From Clitoria ternatea (lineage: Eukaryota > Streptophyta > Magnoliopsida > Fabales > Fabaceae): 64,000 nucleotides of DNA. The stretch lies in assembly GCA_037962975.1 (NCBI GenBank), contig CM075676.1, forward strand, positions 43,439,501-43,503,500, written 5' to 3'. A program made the position numbers and the translations under genes. This document shows, piece by piece, positions 46,571 through 59,089 of this stretch; position 1 is the stretch's first letter; each line of letters starts with the position of its first letter. Below the pieces are notes generated by a model, which saw nothing but the letters and a program-made list of their open reading frames with translations, was not told where the DNA came from and did no database searches.

Positions 46571-48533
46571 TCACTGCTGAGCACACTGTACCCTCTGTGC
46601 ACCCCCAGGCATATCATCATCCTCGTCATATGCCTCCTGCTGAGCTTGCTGCTGCTTCCTCCTTGATTCCTCCTCCATATTCACATCATGAAGTGTTGTC
46701 TCCTCACACTCGTCCAGCTCCATGTCTGTCAACTGTGAAGAAGGCCTTGGTGGCAGAACAGCTTCCAAGGCCTTAACCTGCTCAGGGTTGAAAAAATCAG
46801 GGAATTCCACAGTGAAGTGGATGTAAAGCTTTCCCTTCATGAATGGCCTCTGGTACATTGGCATTCCCTCATCATTAATAGCCTTGAATGAATCTGCAAG
46901 TATAAGCAGCAAAATTTTATTACCACAAGCTTAAGTAACCCATATAAACAGATGGCTAACATAAGAGTCAAGCAAAATAAGCTGAGAATCATCTAGATAC
47001 CTGGCTTGACAACTTCCCCAGGGTTTGATTTGATAAGAAGCTGACGGCCATCCAAGTGAGTCAGCACAAACTGAAAGCCACACAAAGCTTCAGTGAGGGA
47101 CAAAGTGTGCTCTACAATAAGGTCTTCAGCCTTTCTTTTGAACTTGGGATGTTCCTTCTGCTGAAGCACGAAGACTATATCACCAGTAATTGTGTCCGGC
47201 TGCAAAACGGAAATACAAAGTCAATCAACTTTCTATAATCAATGAAGCCCGGTATCATCATAAAACTTTCATTTCAAACCCAACATACCGCTTCATCAGC
47301 TTCACCAGGGAATGTAATCTTCTGCCCATTCTGCATTCCCTTCTCAACATGAACTTCAAGAACTTTCTTCTCTTGCACAACCTTCTCTCCCTTGCACTGT
47401 GGGCATCGGTCTTTATCGCTAATAGTTTCTCCAGTACCCTTACATTCATTGCAAGGATGTTGCATCTGCTGAATCATGGACGGACCAAGGTGCCTTATAG
47501 AAACCTTCATACCAGTTCCTTGACAACCAGCACACTTCATCGAAGCACCAGACTTGGAACCCTTGCTGTAATCAATATCCAAAACCAACAACTAATTTAA
47601 CAAATCCAATATATAAAACAAGCAACAATAACAATCAACAAAACTAGCCCATGTCTGAATTAATCAAAACAATACAAAAAGAAAAAACTAGCCTACAAGT
47701 TAAACCCAAGGAAAAACCAATCAAATTCAAACGATACCCACCCAGAGCACTTGGAGCATATGACATTCCTAGAGAGGGAAAGCTTCTTTGATGTCCCCAA
47801 GTAAAGATCCTCCAAAGAGACCTTAAGAGGGTGAACCACATCTTCTCCACGTCTCTGCCTCCTACCTCGACTACCACCACCTGTTCACAAAGCCATAACA
47901 ACTTTTAACACACCAAACAAGAACATGTATCCAATCATTGACCAGCCAACATGAATAAAAAGAAACCCTTCATTCATCAATTCATTATAACCAAACCTGA
48001 TCCAAATGGACTCCCACCAAAGAAAGATGAGAATATGTCAAACGGATCGTGGCCACCACCACCACCTCCCATTCCTTCCTTAAGGGCATCTTCACCATAC
48101 TGATCATATATTTCACGTTTCTCTGGATCACTCAGAACCTCATAAGCTTGTGCCAGCTCTTTAAACTACACACAAAAACCAAAAACACGTTACTACCACA
48201 ACCTAATTGCAACAGATCATCGCCCTTCTCTCCCTAATCAAACGAAACCCTAAATCAATCACTGAAACCTTAATTGACAACCAAATTCAATCACGAACCA
48301 ATCCATTCAAAATCACAAACAGCACGAACATGAAAAGGGGGAAATTGAAAGAAAAATCAGGAAATCCTATAAAAATTAAGTACCTTTTCGGGATCACCGC
48401 CCTTATCGGGGTGATTCTTAATGGCAGCTTTCTTGTAAGCCTTTTTCAGATCATCCTGCGACGCGTTTTTGGAGACGCCGAGGATTTCATAATACCTGGT
48501 GTTGTCACTTTTCTTCGGTGCTCTCCCAAACAT
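46571..48533 (-). CDS. DnaJ homologue, type-I Hsp40 with CaaX box (DNAJ2/3, ANJ1-like)
   Basis: A six-exon host gene. Coding exons: 48533-48384, 48165-47997, 47880-47742, 47565-47289, 47199-47001 and 46893-46571. All junctions are GT-AG and all phases agree, giving 418 residues. J domain: residues 1-76 with HPD at 41-43. A Gly/Phe region follows (GGGGGGHDPFDIF). The zinc finger has four CxxC pairs at 148/151, 164/167, 191/194 and 207/210, the client-binding region follows, and the C-terminus is VQCAQQ, a CaaX box for farnesylation. This is the plant co-chaperone that stimulates Hsp70 ATPase and delivers substrates, partly membrane-attached through the lipid. The length equals the usual about 418-420 residues of Arabidopsis J2/J3. 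No damage is seen. The start ATG is preceded by a plausible short leader and a TATA box. Confidence 0.95.
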
Positions 48534-48665
48534 CCTTAATCTCTCAGAAAACGAAACCCTAGTTAATCAGAGAACAAAGAACAACGAAGACGAGAAGAGA
48601 AGCCTCTAGATCCGAATGTGCGCTTGAGAAGAAATAACACCCTACGTTGTGGGAACTCTAGCGTT

Positions 48666-48673
48666 TATTTATA
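48666..48673 (-). promoter_or_regulatory. TATA box of the DNAJ gene
   Basis: GATATAAATAAACG on the minus strand, about 133 bp before the start codon. The CT/GA-rich interval between is suitable for a leader of about 100 nt. Confidence 0.55.
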
Positions 48674-48857
48674 TCTTTATTTTTGCTTTCTCTTTTTTTT
48701 ATTTTGATTAAAGCAAGGTTTAATAATGGACGGTTACGATGGAGGCTCGTCGCGTGGGTCCTACGTGAGAAGGGTCTAGAATTTTTGTGTTTTGTGTTTA
48801 GGTAAGGCTGAAGGCGAGCACCGTTTGATTTTAATGTTTGGTGGAGGAGGAATTTTG

Positions 48858-48870
48858 TTCTAGATCCTTC
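48858..48870 (-). promoter_or_regulatory. Heat-shock-element-like block upstream of DNAJ
   Basis: TTCTAGATCCTTC fits TTCnnGAAnnTTC with one mismatch, about 190 bp upstream of the TATA box. A weaker block, GTCTAGAATTTTT, is at 48776-48788. Hsp40 genes of this class are often heat-inducible; use of these sites is an inference. Confidence 0.3.
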
Positions 48871-48873
48871 CTA

Positions 48874-51800
48874 GCAAGATCTAGGAACTGCCAGAGTTCT
48901 TTTCTTTTATTATTTAATTGTAATGTTTGGAACCCAAATTTGACTTCTCCTGCCCTTTCCTGGGACATTATCCACTGCATCTCGACCACATACCTTAGGG
49001 TTGCTTTGTAATTAGGATTAGGATAAATAAATAAATAATAGGACAGAATAATTTCCTATTTCAAGATATCAGATAAAATAATAATAATAACTTACCTTCC
49101 TTCATTATATCTATTCCTTCTTACCCTAACATATTTTTAATGTAGAAATTATAAATCATTAATAAGTATACAATAAGATAGTTTTTATCATATTATTTTA
49201 ACTTTTCAAACATAAATAATAATATAATATGATCAAGATATTGAATAGGATATTATAATTACGTAGCATCTTAATTTAAATTGAATAGAAAAGAAATAAT
49301 ATATTTATTAATTGTTTATTGATTAGTGATTATAATTATGTAGCATCTTAATTTAAATTTATGATTGATTGATGATAATTAAATAATTAATAGGATAGAT
49401 TAAGTTAGGTTTAATCGGATTAAGTTTAAGATAATTTAAAGTTACCAGATTAATTTTTGAAATAAAATAAGTGCTTGAAATGACATAAACGCCTTTTACC
49501 CTTTAAATTAATTAATTCTCCATTTTCTTTGATATTGACACATAACAAGAAGAAAGAAAAGAAAAATGATATCTTCTTCCTATCCCTCTCCCTCTAAACT
49601 GTACACCCTCACCTCATAAACACCATCTCCTTCTTACTTCATCTTTTTTTCCTTTTCTCAAGGACAAGGGCAAACATCCTTTTCCATTCCCTTCTCCTCC
49701 CTCACGTGCTTGATGATTTAATACAAAACAATTTCTTCTCTTCCCTTTCTTCTCCAAATCGTGGCATTATCTCCCATGGAGTTTGGTTGGAATTATCAAG
49801 TTTGAACTAAGGTATAGGTTGTTTCAAGTTTAGGGTAAACAAGTGTTATTGTTGAAGCCCAACCTTAATCCTCTGTAAATTCTTCATACATAGGTTACCT
49901 TAGTCTTAGTGATCATTAATTCGAAACCTATGCTCCCCAGATTCCGCTTTTGACTTTGTATTTGGTAAGTCAAACCTTAGAAATGTAACCATTGTATGTC
50001 GATTCAAATCAAACTTCTATTTAATTAGGTTTCGGGTAACTTAGGTTACGTTAGATTAGTAAATTAGAACTTGATTAGTGATTTTGAGTAATCAAATGTA
50101 TGCATTGATATGTAGGTTTGGATCGAGAGCCGAAGGAGGACTCCATAGCTTCATTGGAGTATTTTTCATAAGGTAAGAAAATGAGTATTATGTTTTCATT
50201 ACATGGACAATAAATAAGCAACTCTAAATTGATTGTAGAACTAATTGATTGGTATTTATGTGGATAATTGAAATATTGATGTGATAATGATAGAAAAAAA
50301 AGGAGTACATTGTAGTGATTAAATTAATGATGTTATGTTTGTGATATTATTGAAAGTTATGATGAATTGGTATAGATAAAGAAAATGTTATTGTAATAAA
50401 CATGGCTATGTCCATGGTTTTTGAGATAATGAAAATGTGATGATAATGATGAGGAAACTGAGGAAATGATGAATTTATGTCAATGAGGATGTATTATGAA
50501 TATGGTCTTTTCTATATGGATTATATTAATAAGAATATGATGGATTGATGTTAGTAAGGATATATGTGTGATTATGAAACGTCCATGCATTATGTGCATA
50601 ATAACGCCCAAAAAGATGCAGGACATTATTGTGGTCAGCCCTGGTGGGGGTGGCTTTCCCTGTGAAACAAGAACTCTAGGCTATTGAGAGTTCAGATGCT
50701 CTAAGTTTGCACACCCTAGAGCTAACCCGCAACCTTATTTTCTATGTACAGTAGGAAGTCGTGGTCACTAAGAATGGCACAAGGTTGCATGATGGGTGGC
50801 GGTATAGTGCACTCGTAAATAAATTACTTGTATGGTGTGTTTGTGTGTGTTGGTACTACAGTATAATTCCCACCGTAAGATGAATCCATCATGCATTTGA
50901 ATATTAATAGCATTGAGAATTCATGTATAGCATAATGGTATCATGATATATGAAATGTTGAACGTTGATTGTGAATTATGGATGACTAATTAAGATGATT
51001 GATATAGTGTAGCTGTTTTATTATTTGTTAATTTAGGACATATACTCATTCTCCAACTTGTTATTTTATAGTGGATTTTCAGGGTGATAATGAATGGTAA
51101 TCAATTGCCAATGTAAGGGAGCAATGCCCACCTATAGATATGTTTTGAATCGTGCAGGAAAACTTTTATATGTACATATGATAAAACCTTTTGAATTAAG
51201 AATTGAATTTATGAATATTTGTTATGAAATGTGGATATGATCATGTAGTGGTTGATGTGTGTGTGAATTTCATGGTTATGCATAGTTTTGTTATGGTGAA
51301 TTGGAAATGTGGTGTTAGGTGTGCCTCACATAAGGATAATATGACCAGGAATTGCATTAGTGTTTTATATTAGGTATTGTATATGCAAACAATGAGAAAT
51401 TGACAAAAGAATCAATTTGGTGAGTTGTGTAATGCATGAATCGTGTGATTGTGTGAATGGATATGATTGTAGGAAAAATTAACTAGTCATATGGTAGACA
51501 AGTCCAAATTAGGTATGTAAACCTATGTCTGGGAGAATTTGGTGCCAAAGGCTTCCAATTGGGATTTCATGTACTTTGTAAAATTAGCATTTTTAGCATG
51601 AAACTTCCGATGCGTATGAAATTCAATTGGAATGGAGGTTTGGCATGGACTTCAACCATCAGTTTGGAAATGACATGTACTAATGATGAACTAATTTTAA
51701 TATACTTATTATAGTTTTACACTCAGCATTTATTATATATTTAATATGTGTAATGATAATCTCTTAATTGAGTTTTATGTTATTTAATTTAATTGAAGTA

Positions 51801-52340
51801 TTATGAATATATTTTCCAATTTTTGCATTTTTAATTATCTTAAGTATCTATCCTTGTTTAGGTTATAACTATGGCCTTAGTAATCCAATTGGGCTGATCT
51901 TGGAGTCCATGGAAAACTAGAACAAAGGTCCATGTTAAAATTTAACAGTCTTGTTATGAACACCTATTTCGGTCAGGCCAATTTCCACCTAGAATGGACA
52001 CCGTCAGCAAACAATAGGTCCTAACACTGTCTGATGACAACATCGTCAAAGACACCGGTTCGGGCCATCAGTGACATCGTCTGATGTCCAAGAGAAGGGG
52101 AACACCGGCCTGGGCCATTAACAAAGACACCGGTCTGGGCCAATGGGGGACAGTCTTGCTGAGTCCATTCAGCGAGACCGGTGTCCATTATTATCCGATG
52201 TGGGAAGGTGTTTCATAAACGTAACATCAGACCAGTGGGACACCGTTTACAGAGTTCGGTTGCCCATGTTGTGACTCTTCCGAGTAAAATACCTTCGAGT
52301 AAGATATTTCCGAGTGAAACGTGTCCGAATATGATATATC
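48874..52340. other. AT-rich, repeat-derived non-coding DNA
   Basis: No gene supported. 49500-50180 has the layout of a long-LTR promoter/leader: a CT-rich tract and AAGGTAAGAAAATG near 50170. 50620-50880 (CCTGGTGGGGGTGGCTTTCC, TTGAGAGTTCAGATGCTC) looks like LTR material. 51960-52260 has repeated ACACCGG / GGGCCA words (GACACCGGTTCGGGCCATCA, GACACCGGTCTGGGCCAATG). Confidence 0.4.
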
Positions 52341-52367
52341 CGAGTGAAGAAAGGCTCAGACTTTGAA

Positions 52368-52807
52368 TGAGTGCTTTTCGGGCAGAGACATTTCTGACTT
52401 AGGCATGTCCAAGAGAATCAATTTCGAGAGAAGAAAGGCTCAGACTTCGATGACTGCTTTTCAGGCAGAGACATTTCTGAGTGAGGCATGTCCGAGAGAA
52501 TCAATTCCGAGAAAAGAAAGGCTCAGACTTCAAATGAGTGCTTTTCGGGAAGAGACATTTCTGAGTGAGGCATGTCCGAGAGAATCAATTCCGAGTAAAG
52601 AAAGACTCAGACTTCGAATGAGTGCTTTTCGGGCAAAGACATTTTTGAGTGAGGCATATCTGAGAGAATCACTTCCGAGAGAAGAAAGGCTCTGACTTCG
52701 AATGAGTGCCTTTTCAGGAAGAGACATTTCTGAGTGAGGCATGTCCGAGAGAATCACTTCCGAGTGAAGAAAGGCTCAGACTTCGAATGAGTGTTTTTTC
52801 AGGCAGA
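52368..52807. repeat. 84-bp tandem repeat, five copies plus a partial
   Basis: Units start GAGTGCTTTTCGGGCAGAGA at about 52368, 52451, 52535, 52619 and 52703, with a partial one at 52788. Each contains ATTTCTGAGTGAGGCATGTC and GAATCAATTCCGAG. The period is 83-85 bp. Because 84 is a multiple of three, the array stays open in one frame on each strand; I do not regard these as genes. Confidence 0.9.
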
Positions 52808-52809
52808 GT

Positions 52810-53579
52810 GAGGGTGGAAAGGTTCACGAGCTCAAAAAGTTAGTGGCCTTGATGAAGGAAACCCAGAAGAGGTTTAAGGATGATCTAAAGTCTTCACGAG
52901 AGAAGAGGGACCTCGCGAATCACACTACCCAAGTTGATTCTCAAATCCTAGGAGTGGTAGGCAGCGAATAAAAAATAAGAATAATAAAAAACTTACCACC
53001 AGCCACTGTTCCCCATAACTACTAGTGGCCAGGCTATCTCACTACGCGTATGGGTGAGTGGGAGCTTGAGCTGTCAAAGCACTCAGGCTCCAGAAGACCT
53101 CTATAAGTACCTAAGCTGAAGAGGCACAAGGGTCCACACCTGGAACCCTTGAATCCTGAGAAATTGCTCCGGTTTTCAAAACCCAAAAGCCCTTCAGAGG
53201 ATCACTCCAACTCTTGATTCTTCGAGTCTTGAGGAAAAGAGCTGGCCCTAAGGCTTTGAATCCAGTCACTGGGATACCGACCCTTACCCCGCTTCTCTTC
53301 ATTGCCCAGACCCCGTATAGAACCCCTTTTTAAGAGCCGTATTTACCAATCCCACACTATTTCCTTGTTGCTTCATACCGGTTCCCTACTGAATCCTATA
53401 CCGTCCCTCCATTAAACTCCACACCGGTCCTCGCAATGGTTTAATTTTCTTCCTCACCACTTCGGCTGTTGTTGTTCCAGCCCACACCGGCTCTTACCTG
53501 AGGTTCAGCTCCCCTCAGCACCTACGCCCACACCGGTTACAATCTTTCCACCTCTCTCCGTTGTCATTTTCATTATGTT
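52810..53579. other. Non-coding, CACCGG-rich sequence
   Basis: No gene supported. ACACCGGT/ACCGGTTC words recur near 53380, 53420, 53485 and 53530. It probably belongs to the LTR-type repeat that continues to the right. Confidence 0.35.
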
Positions 53580-54685
53580 TCTATACTGTTATGCTTTTTA
53601 CTGATTTTGCTTTCTTGTTAAATTTCCCCTTGTATTTACTTATAATACTAAATGGTAAAAAATATAAATTTTTAATGTCTCTTTGAACCAGTACAACAGT
53701 GATTTTAAGTTGGTGTCGTGCAGGAATACTCTTGCCTACATTATCCTTAAGACCCATACACGTGCGGAGAACTTCGCCTTGTATGTCCCTTTTGCCGTAA
53801 ACCTCATCCGCTACCAATTCCCTAACTTTATCTAAAGAACATCCCTTATCAAGAACTACATAACCCTGATTTCTCAAAAACTCGAGAATACGTAGGAGCA
53901 GGACTTAACTCCTGTCTGGTCCACTTCTTTTCCCTTCTCGTTCTTCTTTAACAATTAATTTCACTCCTATCGTTTTCATGAAAGTCAATTTAGACGCGAC
54001 GTCTTGTTGATTTTCTTCCATTTTCTTTGGCCTATATTATTTTTCACAAAGATAAGGTTAATTTGGATGAGACGTTCTGTTAAATCCCTTCATCCTCCAA
54101 CCCAGCATCTTGATGAGAGAATGATTAATTTGGACGGGACGTCCTGTTAACATTCTTTCCTTTTTCCACATACATCCCCACTAAAAGGCCGGGGTTAATT
54201 TGGACGAGACATCCTATTAACCTCTTTCCTTCCCCGACCTTGTATCATGTTGAAAGGATGACTAATTTAGACGAGACATCTTGTTAGTGTGCTTCCCCTT
54301 CTTTATGTTTTTCCCCACTAAAATCAAGGTTAATTTGGACGAGACGTCCTATTAATCTTACTCCGATCCTTTTCATTTGTTTAGTTTGTTCCCTTCGTCT
54401 CAAAAAAAAGAAAAAAAAAAGGAAGAAATAAAATAGTTTTTTAAAGGCTACTTATGGTGCACATTTTCAATCTTGGTACTATTTTTAACAGGCGATGTAG
54501 GGTGCTAATACCTTCCCTACTCGTAACCGACTCCCGAACTTGAATCTCACATTTTTAACCAGTGCTTTAATAAAGTTTTTTTTCCGATGTTTTTTCCTGT
54601 GAATAAAAACGTTGGTGGCAACTCCCTGCTCTGATTTCACCCATTTTTGAGGGTCGGCCGCGCCGTCGTGATCCCGGTCGCGACA
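53580..54685 (+). mobile_element. 3' part of an Ogre-like (Tat) LTR
   Basis: The right end GATCCCGGTCGCGACA is preceded by ATAAAAACGTTGGTGGCAAC and AGGGTGCTAATACCTTCCCT, CGTAACCGACTCCCGAAC, and further left ATACGTAGGAGCAGGACTTA. These blocks are familiar to me from the U5 part of legume Ogre-type LTRs. No primer site follows the end (TTTGTATTT), so it is a solo or truncated LTR. The left limit is not determined. Confidence 0.5.
53984..54356. repeat. Six-copy hairpin repeat array (GTTAA-TTT-GGACG-AGA-CGTCC-TG-TTAAC)
   Basis: Copies at 53984-54012, 54057-54084, 54123-54151, 54194-54221, 54260-54288 and 54329-54356, spaced 66-73 bp. Each can fold into an inner GGACG/CGTCC stem with a 3-nt loop and an outer TTAA/TTAA stem. 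Copies 1 and 5 change both arms together (inner AGACG with CGTCT or CATCT; outer TCAA with TTGA, ACTAA with TTAGT). Spacers are CT-rich. Confidence 0.85.
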
Positions 54686-55639
54686 TTTGTATTTAAAAAT
54701 AGTGAAGAAATGGCGCTTGAACAAATTAACCCGTATTTATACTACCAACATTGACATAATATGTGCACTAAATTCTCAATAAGACAATATATATAATTTT
54801 CATGTTGAAGGTTTGGTGCAATTATGACATTTGTAGGGCTAGATTCAGCGTACAAGATGGAAAACATGAAAAGGATGATGAATTTCAACGCCTATCATTA
54901 TTTTCCTTTGAATTTATGTACTCACAACCCCACCAATGTTTAAAAAAATGCATCAACGATCAACACATGAATGTATAGTGCTTTGATACTTTACTTATAA
55001 ATTGATGTTTGAAGTTGTAAGGAGGACACAAGAGGTACACAATAAAATACATGTCTAAGTTTCCAATATATTTTTATATCATTGTTTTAGCTTCTTAAAG
55101 TTTTGTTCTTCCTTCACTTGCCTTCTTTCCTTAATCCAATATTCTTTTATCTTCATTTTTCAATATGAGGTAAAGTTAACTTCATCCTTTATTATTTACT
55201 TGCATAATCAAAGTTATGGGTAACTCAGTTTTATTTTCTTTGTTTAAGATCATCATTATAATGGAAGCTTATCCTTTTCAAATCAACTCAAGGAATTTAA
55301 TTTTTCTTCTTTATGTTAGCTTTGAGCTCTTACTCTTAATGTTTTGATTAAAGATAATTAATTTTCTTTGTTTCTTAAGTGTTTGTGATAATAGATTATT
55401 TAAGTGTATAATCGATTAGTATACAATTGAATAATCTATAATCTTAAAAATGTTTTTGATTGGTTAATCAATAATCCATTTGAGAAATAAAGATTAATTT
55501 ACTAAATAAAAGATCTCTATTTAATTTCTTAACTTAACCAAATGGTAATTCCAAAGTGGATATAAATCAGAGACTACTTATCTCTAGATTAAGGAAAGGA
55601 AGATGATATTCTAATCCTATACTTGCATTGAAGCTAAGA
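54686..55639. other. AT-rich intergenic DNA
   Basis: No gene, RNA or clear repeat seen. Confidence 0.5.
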
Positions 55640-58600
55640 AGATGGAATATACCACCTACTTGATGATTGATGAAATGGAGAATTGGTGGCTTCAGGTAGG
55701 GCGACATATGGTGGAAACTCATATACATTTGAACTGGACTAATTTTAAGGAATGCTTCTTGGAGATGTGTTTTCCATCTAATGTCAGAAACCAAAAAGGA
55801 AATAGAATTCATGGAGCTGGGACAAAGGACTGTATCTCTAGGGGAATATACCTCCAAATTGCAAGAATTATGTTTGGTTTACCCATTGTTCCAGTAGATG
55901 AGCGCATGTGAAGTTAAAGAATGGGTTGACGCCCAAAATCAGAAAAGCCATTCGGCTCCAGGAGATTCAAAATTTTCCAATTTTCTAATTTTGATAAACA
56001 AATGTAGAATATTTGAAAAGGACATTTTGCTGCATGTGCCTTTTGAAAAGGCAAAGCAACAACAACTAAGGCCGTAACAAGCCAATTTCAGAAGCAAGGA
56101 CAACTCAACCTAAATTGATTCTGGAGAATCTTTGTCAACTAGAGGTTGTGGAGGATACTGATATCGGGATAAAAAGTGTTTTCATTATGGCAGTGAACAT
56201 TTGACAAGGAATTATGATAAAACCAAGATTGTACGTTACTAATATGGCCAAAAGGGTTACATTTGTCTTAATTGCCCTAAAAAAACCAAAGAGATTATGG
56301 TGACAACAACCCTAACCATGGAGACTGCGATTATCAAGGTGGACATGGAGGTTAACCACCAAGGAGTGTTGATGGATAAAGTGGTGGTGGCCAATAATAA
56401 GTTGACCGAGTGTTTGTTATTAGTGGAGTTAAGGCAAAGTAGGCTGATGACATAGTTCAAAGTAAGTGTATTCTTAATGATTCAACCCTCTCAGTGTTAT
56501 TTAATCTGGGTGCCATGTAATCTTGTATTTTTAAGAATGCATCTTACGCTTAAAGTTTCCTATTATATTGATGAAGTGTGCATTACTTGTTTATACTCTG
56601 ACTGATACTTATTTGAAGACCACCAAAGTGTATGAAAATGTATGTGTGTTTGTGGAGGTAAAGAGTTTATTATAAACCTCGTGTGCTTGCCTTTGAAGAA
56701 TCTTGAAGTAATCCTAGGTAAGGATATGCTCAGCTTACCTCCTAAATAAGACATAGAGTTCTCGATTGACCTTGTTCCTGGTGCTGAATGAATGTCTAGG
56801 GCTCTTTACCAAATCTCTCCCTACTAAACTGGCTGAATTGAAAGAGCAAATTAAGTAACTATTAGGAAAATAGTTCATCTGCCTAAGTATATCATCATGG
56901 TGTGCTCTAGTGTTACTAGCGAAGAAGAAATATGGTGGCATGAGGTTATGTGTTAATTACTAACAGCTAAACAAGATGACCATCAAAAATAAATATCCTT
57001 TGTTGTGAATTGATGATCTCTTAGATTAGTTTGGAAGACGCTACGACATTTTCCAAGATTGATATAAGATACAAGTATCACCAATTTGGGTGAAGTTTGA
57101 GGACATCCCAAAGACTGCCTTTCAAACATGTTATGATCACTATAAGTATGTAATAATGCCATTCAGTGTGATTAATGCTCAGTGATCTTCATGGATTATG
57201 TGAATCGCATCTTTCATCCATACCTTGATTAGTTTGTGATGGTCTTTATCAATGACATTCCGATCTATTCCAAGACCCCTGATGAACACGTGGGACATTT
57301 CCACTTAGTACTGTAGGTATTGAAGGAGAAGCTGTTATTTGCCAAGTTGTCAAAATGTGAATTCTAGCTTAGAAAAAGTATAGTTTTTGGGGCATGTGAT
57401 TTCCAAAGATGGGGTTTTAGTGGACCCATCTAAGATTAATGTTATTATGGCTTGGAAGTATCTTAAATCTATCCTTGAAATCAAGAGCTTTGAGTTTAGT
57501 TGGTTATTACCAAAGATTCATTGAAGGATTTTCATGGATAGCTTTGCCCATGACCAAGCTGACTAAGAAGAACTAACCATTTATGTGGACTACAGAATGC
57601 GAGTACAACTTTCAAGAGTTGAAACAAAGGCTTACATCTACACCTATGTTGGAATTGCCTAATTTGCAAGAGAATTCATGGTATATTGTGATGCGTCTAA
57701 ACTTGGTCTTGGATGTGTATTAATTCAAAAGGAGAAGGCAATTGCCTATGCTTCAAGGCAATTAAGGCTTCACAGACATAACTATACAATGCATGACTTG
57801 GAACTTGCACCAGTGGTGTTTGCACTCAAAATTTAGAGATATTACCTTTATGGCTCTAAATTTGGAGTGTTTAATGACCACCAAAGCCTAAAGTACTTGT
57901 TTAATTATAAGAAACTAAGCATATGGATGCAACAATGGATTAAATTCTTGAAAGATTATGACTTTGAATTGAAGTACCATCCAGGAAAGGCTAACATTGT
58001 AGTCGATGCACTAAATAAGAACTCTATGCACATGGAAACTATGATGGTGAAGGAGTTGGGGTTGATCGTAGAATTTTATGATATGAACCTGGCTATGGAG
58101 ATGAAGTCCTCCAACCGTGTTGAAATTGGTTCTTTAAAGATCACAAATGATTTTTTGAGACTTGTGTGCAAAAAGCAATAGACTTATCAGTACTTACATG
58201 AATTGAAGGACATATAGGCTAATGGCAAGAATATGGCTTTGTAAGTTAGATCTGATGGGATTTAGCGAGTTAAAAAGCCGACTTTGTGTGCCAGAGGATG
58301 GGAATCTTAGAACGATGATCTTGGAGGAAGCTCATAGGAGTGTGTTGAGTATTCATCCGGGTATAAGAAAGATGTACCAAACCTGAGGAAGAATTTTTGG
58401 TGGCCTAGGATGAAGAAAGCAATAACTGAGTATGTGTTTTCATGCTTGATTTGTTAGAAGACCAAGGTGGAGCACTAGTAACCCTCCGACAGACTACAAC
58501 CATTGGAGATCCTTGTATGAAGGTAGGACGTCATTACTATAGATTTTATGTCTGGATTACCCAAGACACGAACTGGTAATAATGTTATCTAAGTGATTAT

Positions 58601-58808
58601 GGATAAAACTCACCAAGTCTGCCTACTTTCTTCTTATGAGTATGAAAAGTCCATTGCATAAATTAGCACAACTATATGTGAAAGAGGTATTCAGATTGCA
58701 TGGTGTGCCTTCTAGTATTATATTTAATTGGGATCCTCAATTTACTTCTCGTTTCTAAGGAAGTTTGCAACAAGAATGAGGTCCCAAGCTTAAGTTAAGT
58801 TTAGCATA

Positions 58809-58990
58809 TGTGATATCCCAGCGCTGTTAAGGGCGGGGAGTGATCGCCGGTGCATGGGCACGGACAAGGAGTGGCTCCTCGCAGGCTTCCAGCGGGGAAT
58901 GTGATATCCCGGACACTGTTGAGGTCGGGGAGTGATCGCCGGTGCATAGACACGGACAAGGAGCGGCTCCTGGCAGGCTTCTAGTGGGAA
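58809..58990 (+). repeat. 91-bp tandem duplication of the Cassandra 5' end
   Basis: Unit 1 is 58809-58899, unit 2 begins at 58900. Both carry TGTGATATCCC, GGGGAGTGATCGCCGGTGCA, CACGGACAAGGAG and GCAGGCTTC. Only the second copy continues into the rest of the LTR. Confidence 0.85.
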
Positions 58991-59089
58991 GGACACATGA
59001 ACGAACCGAATACATATCAGAATGAGAGGGATCCAAAGACTGTATAGGTATGGGACTATACAGTCGAGGATAGCTTAAAGGAATGAATT

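Noticed and set aside
47190..47600. Plus-strand open frames across the DNAJ gene
   Set aside because: Shadows of the minus-strand exons; DNAJ splice sites and domains explain the region.
52363..52695. 110-codon open frame with 28-residue repeats as a possible repeat protein gene
   Set aside because: The 84-bp period keeps any stop-free unit open; the opposite strand is equally open. No start context, flanking coding or known repeat family.
52368..52807. Regularly spaced repeats considered as a CRISPR-like array
   Set aside because: Whole 84-bp units are repeated without unique spacers, in a plant nuclear context; a plain tandem repeat.
53581..53877. Minus-strand 98-codon open frame
   Set aside because: It lies opposite to blocks recognised as Ogre-like LTR and shows no domain.
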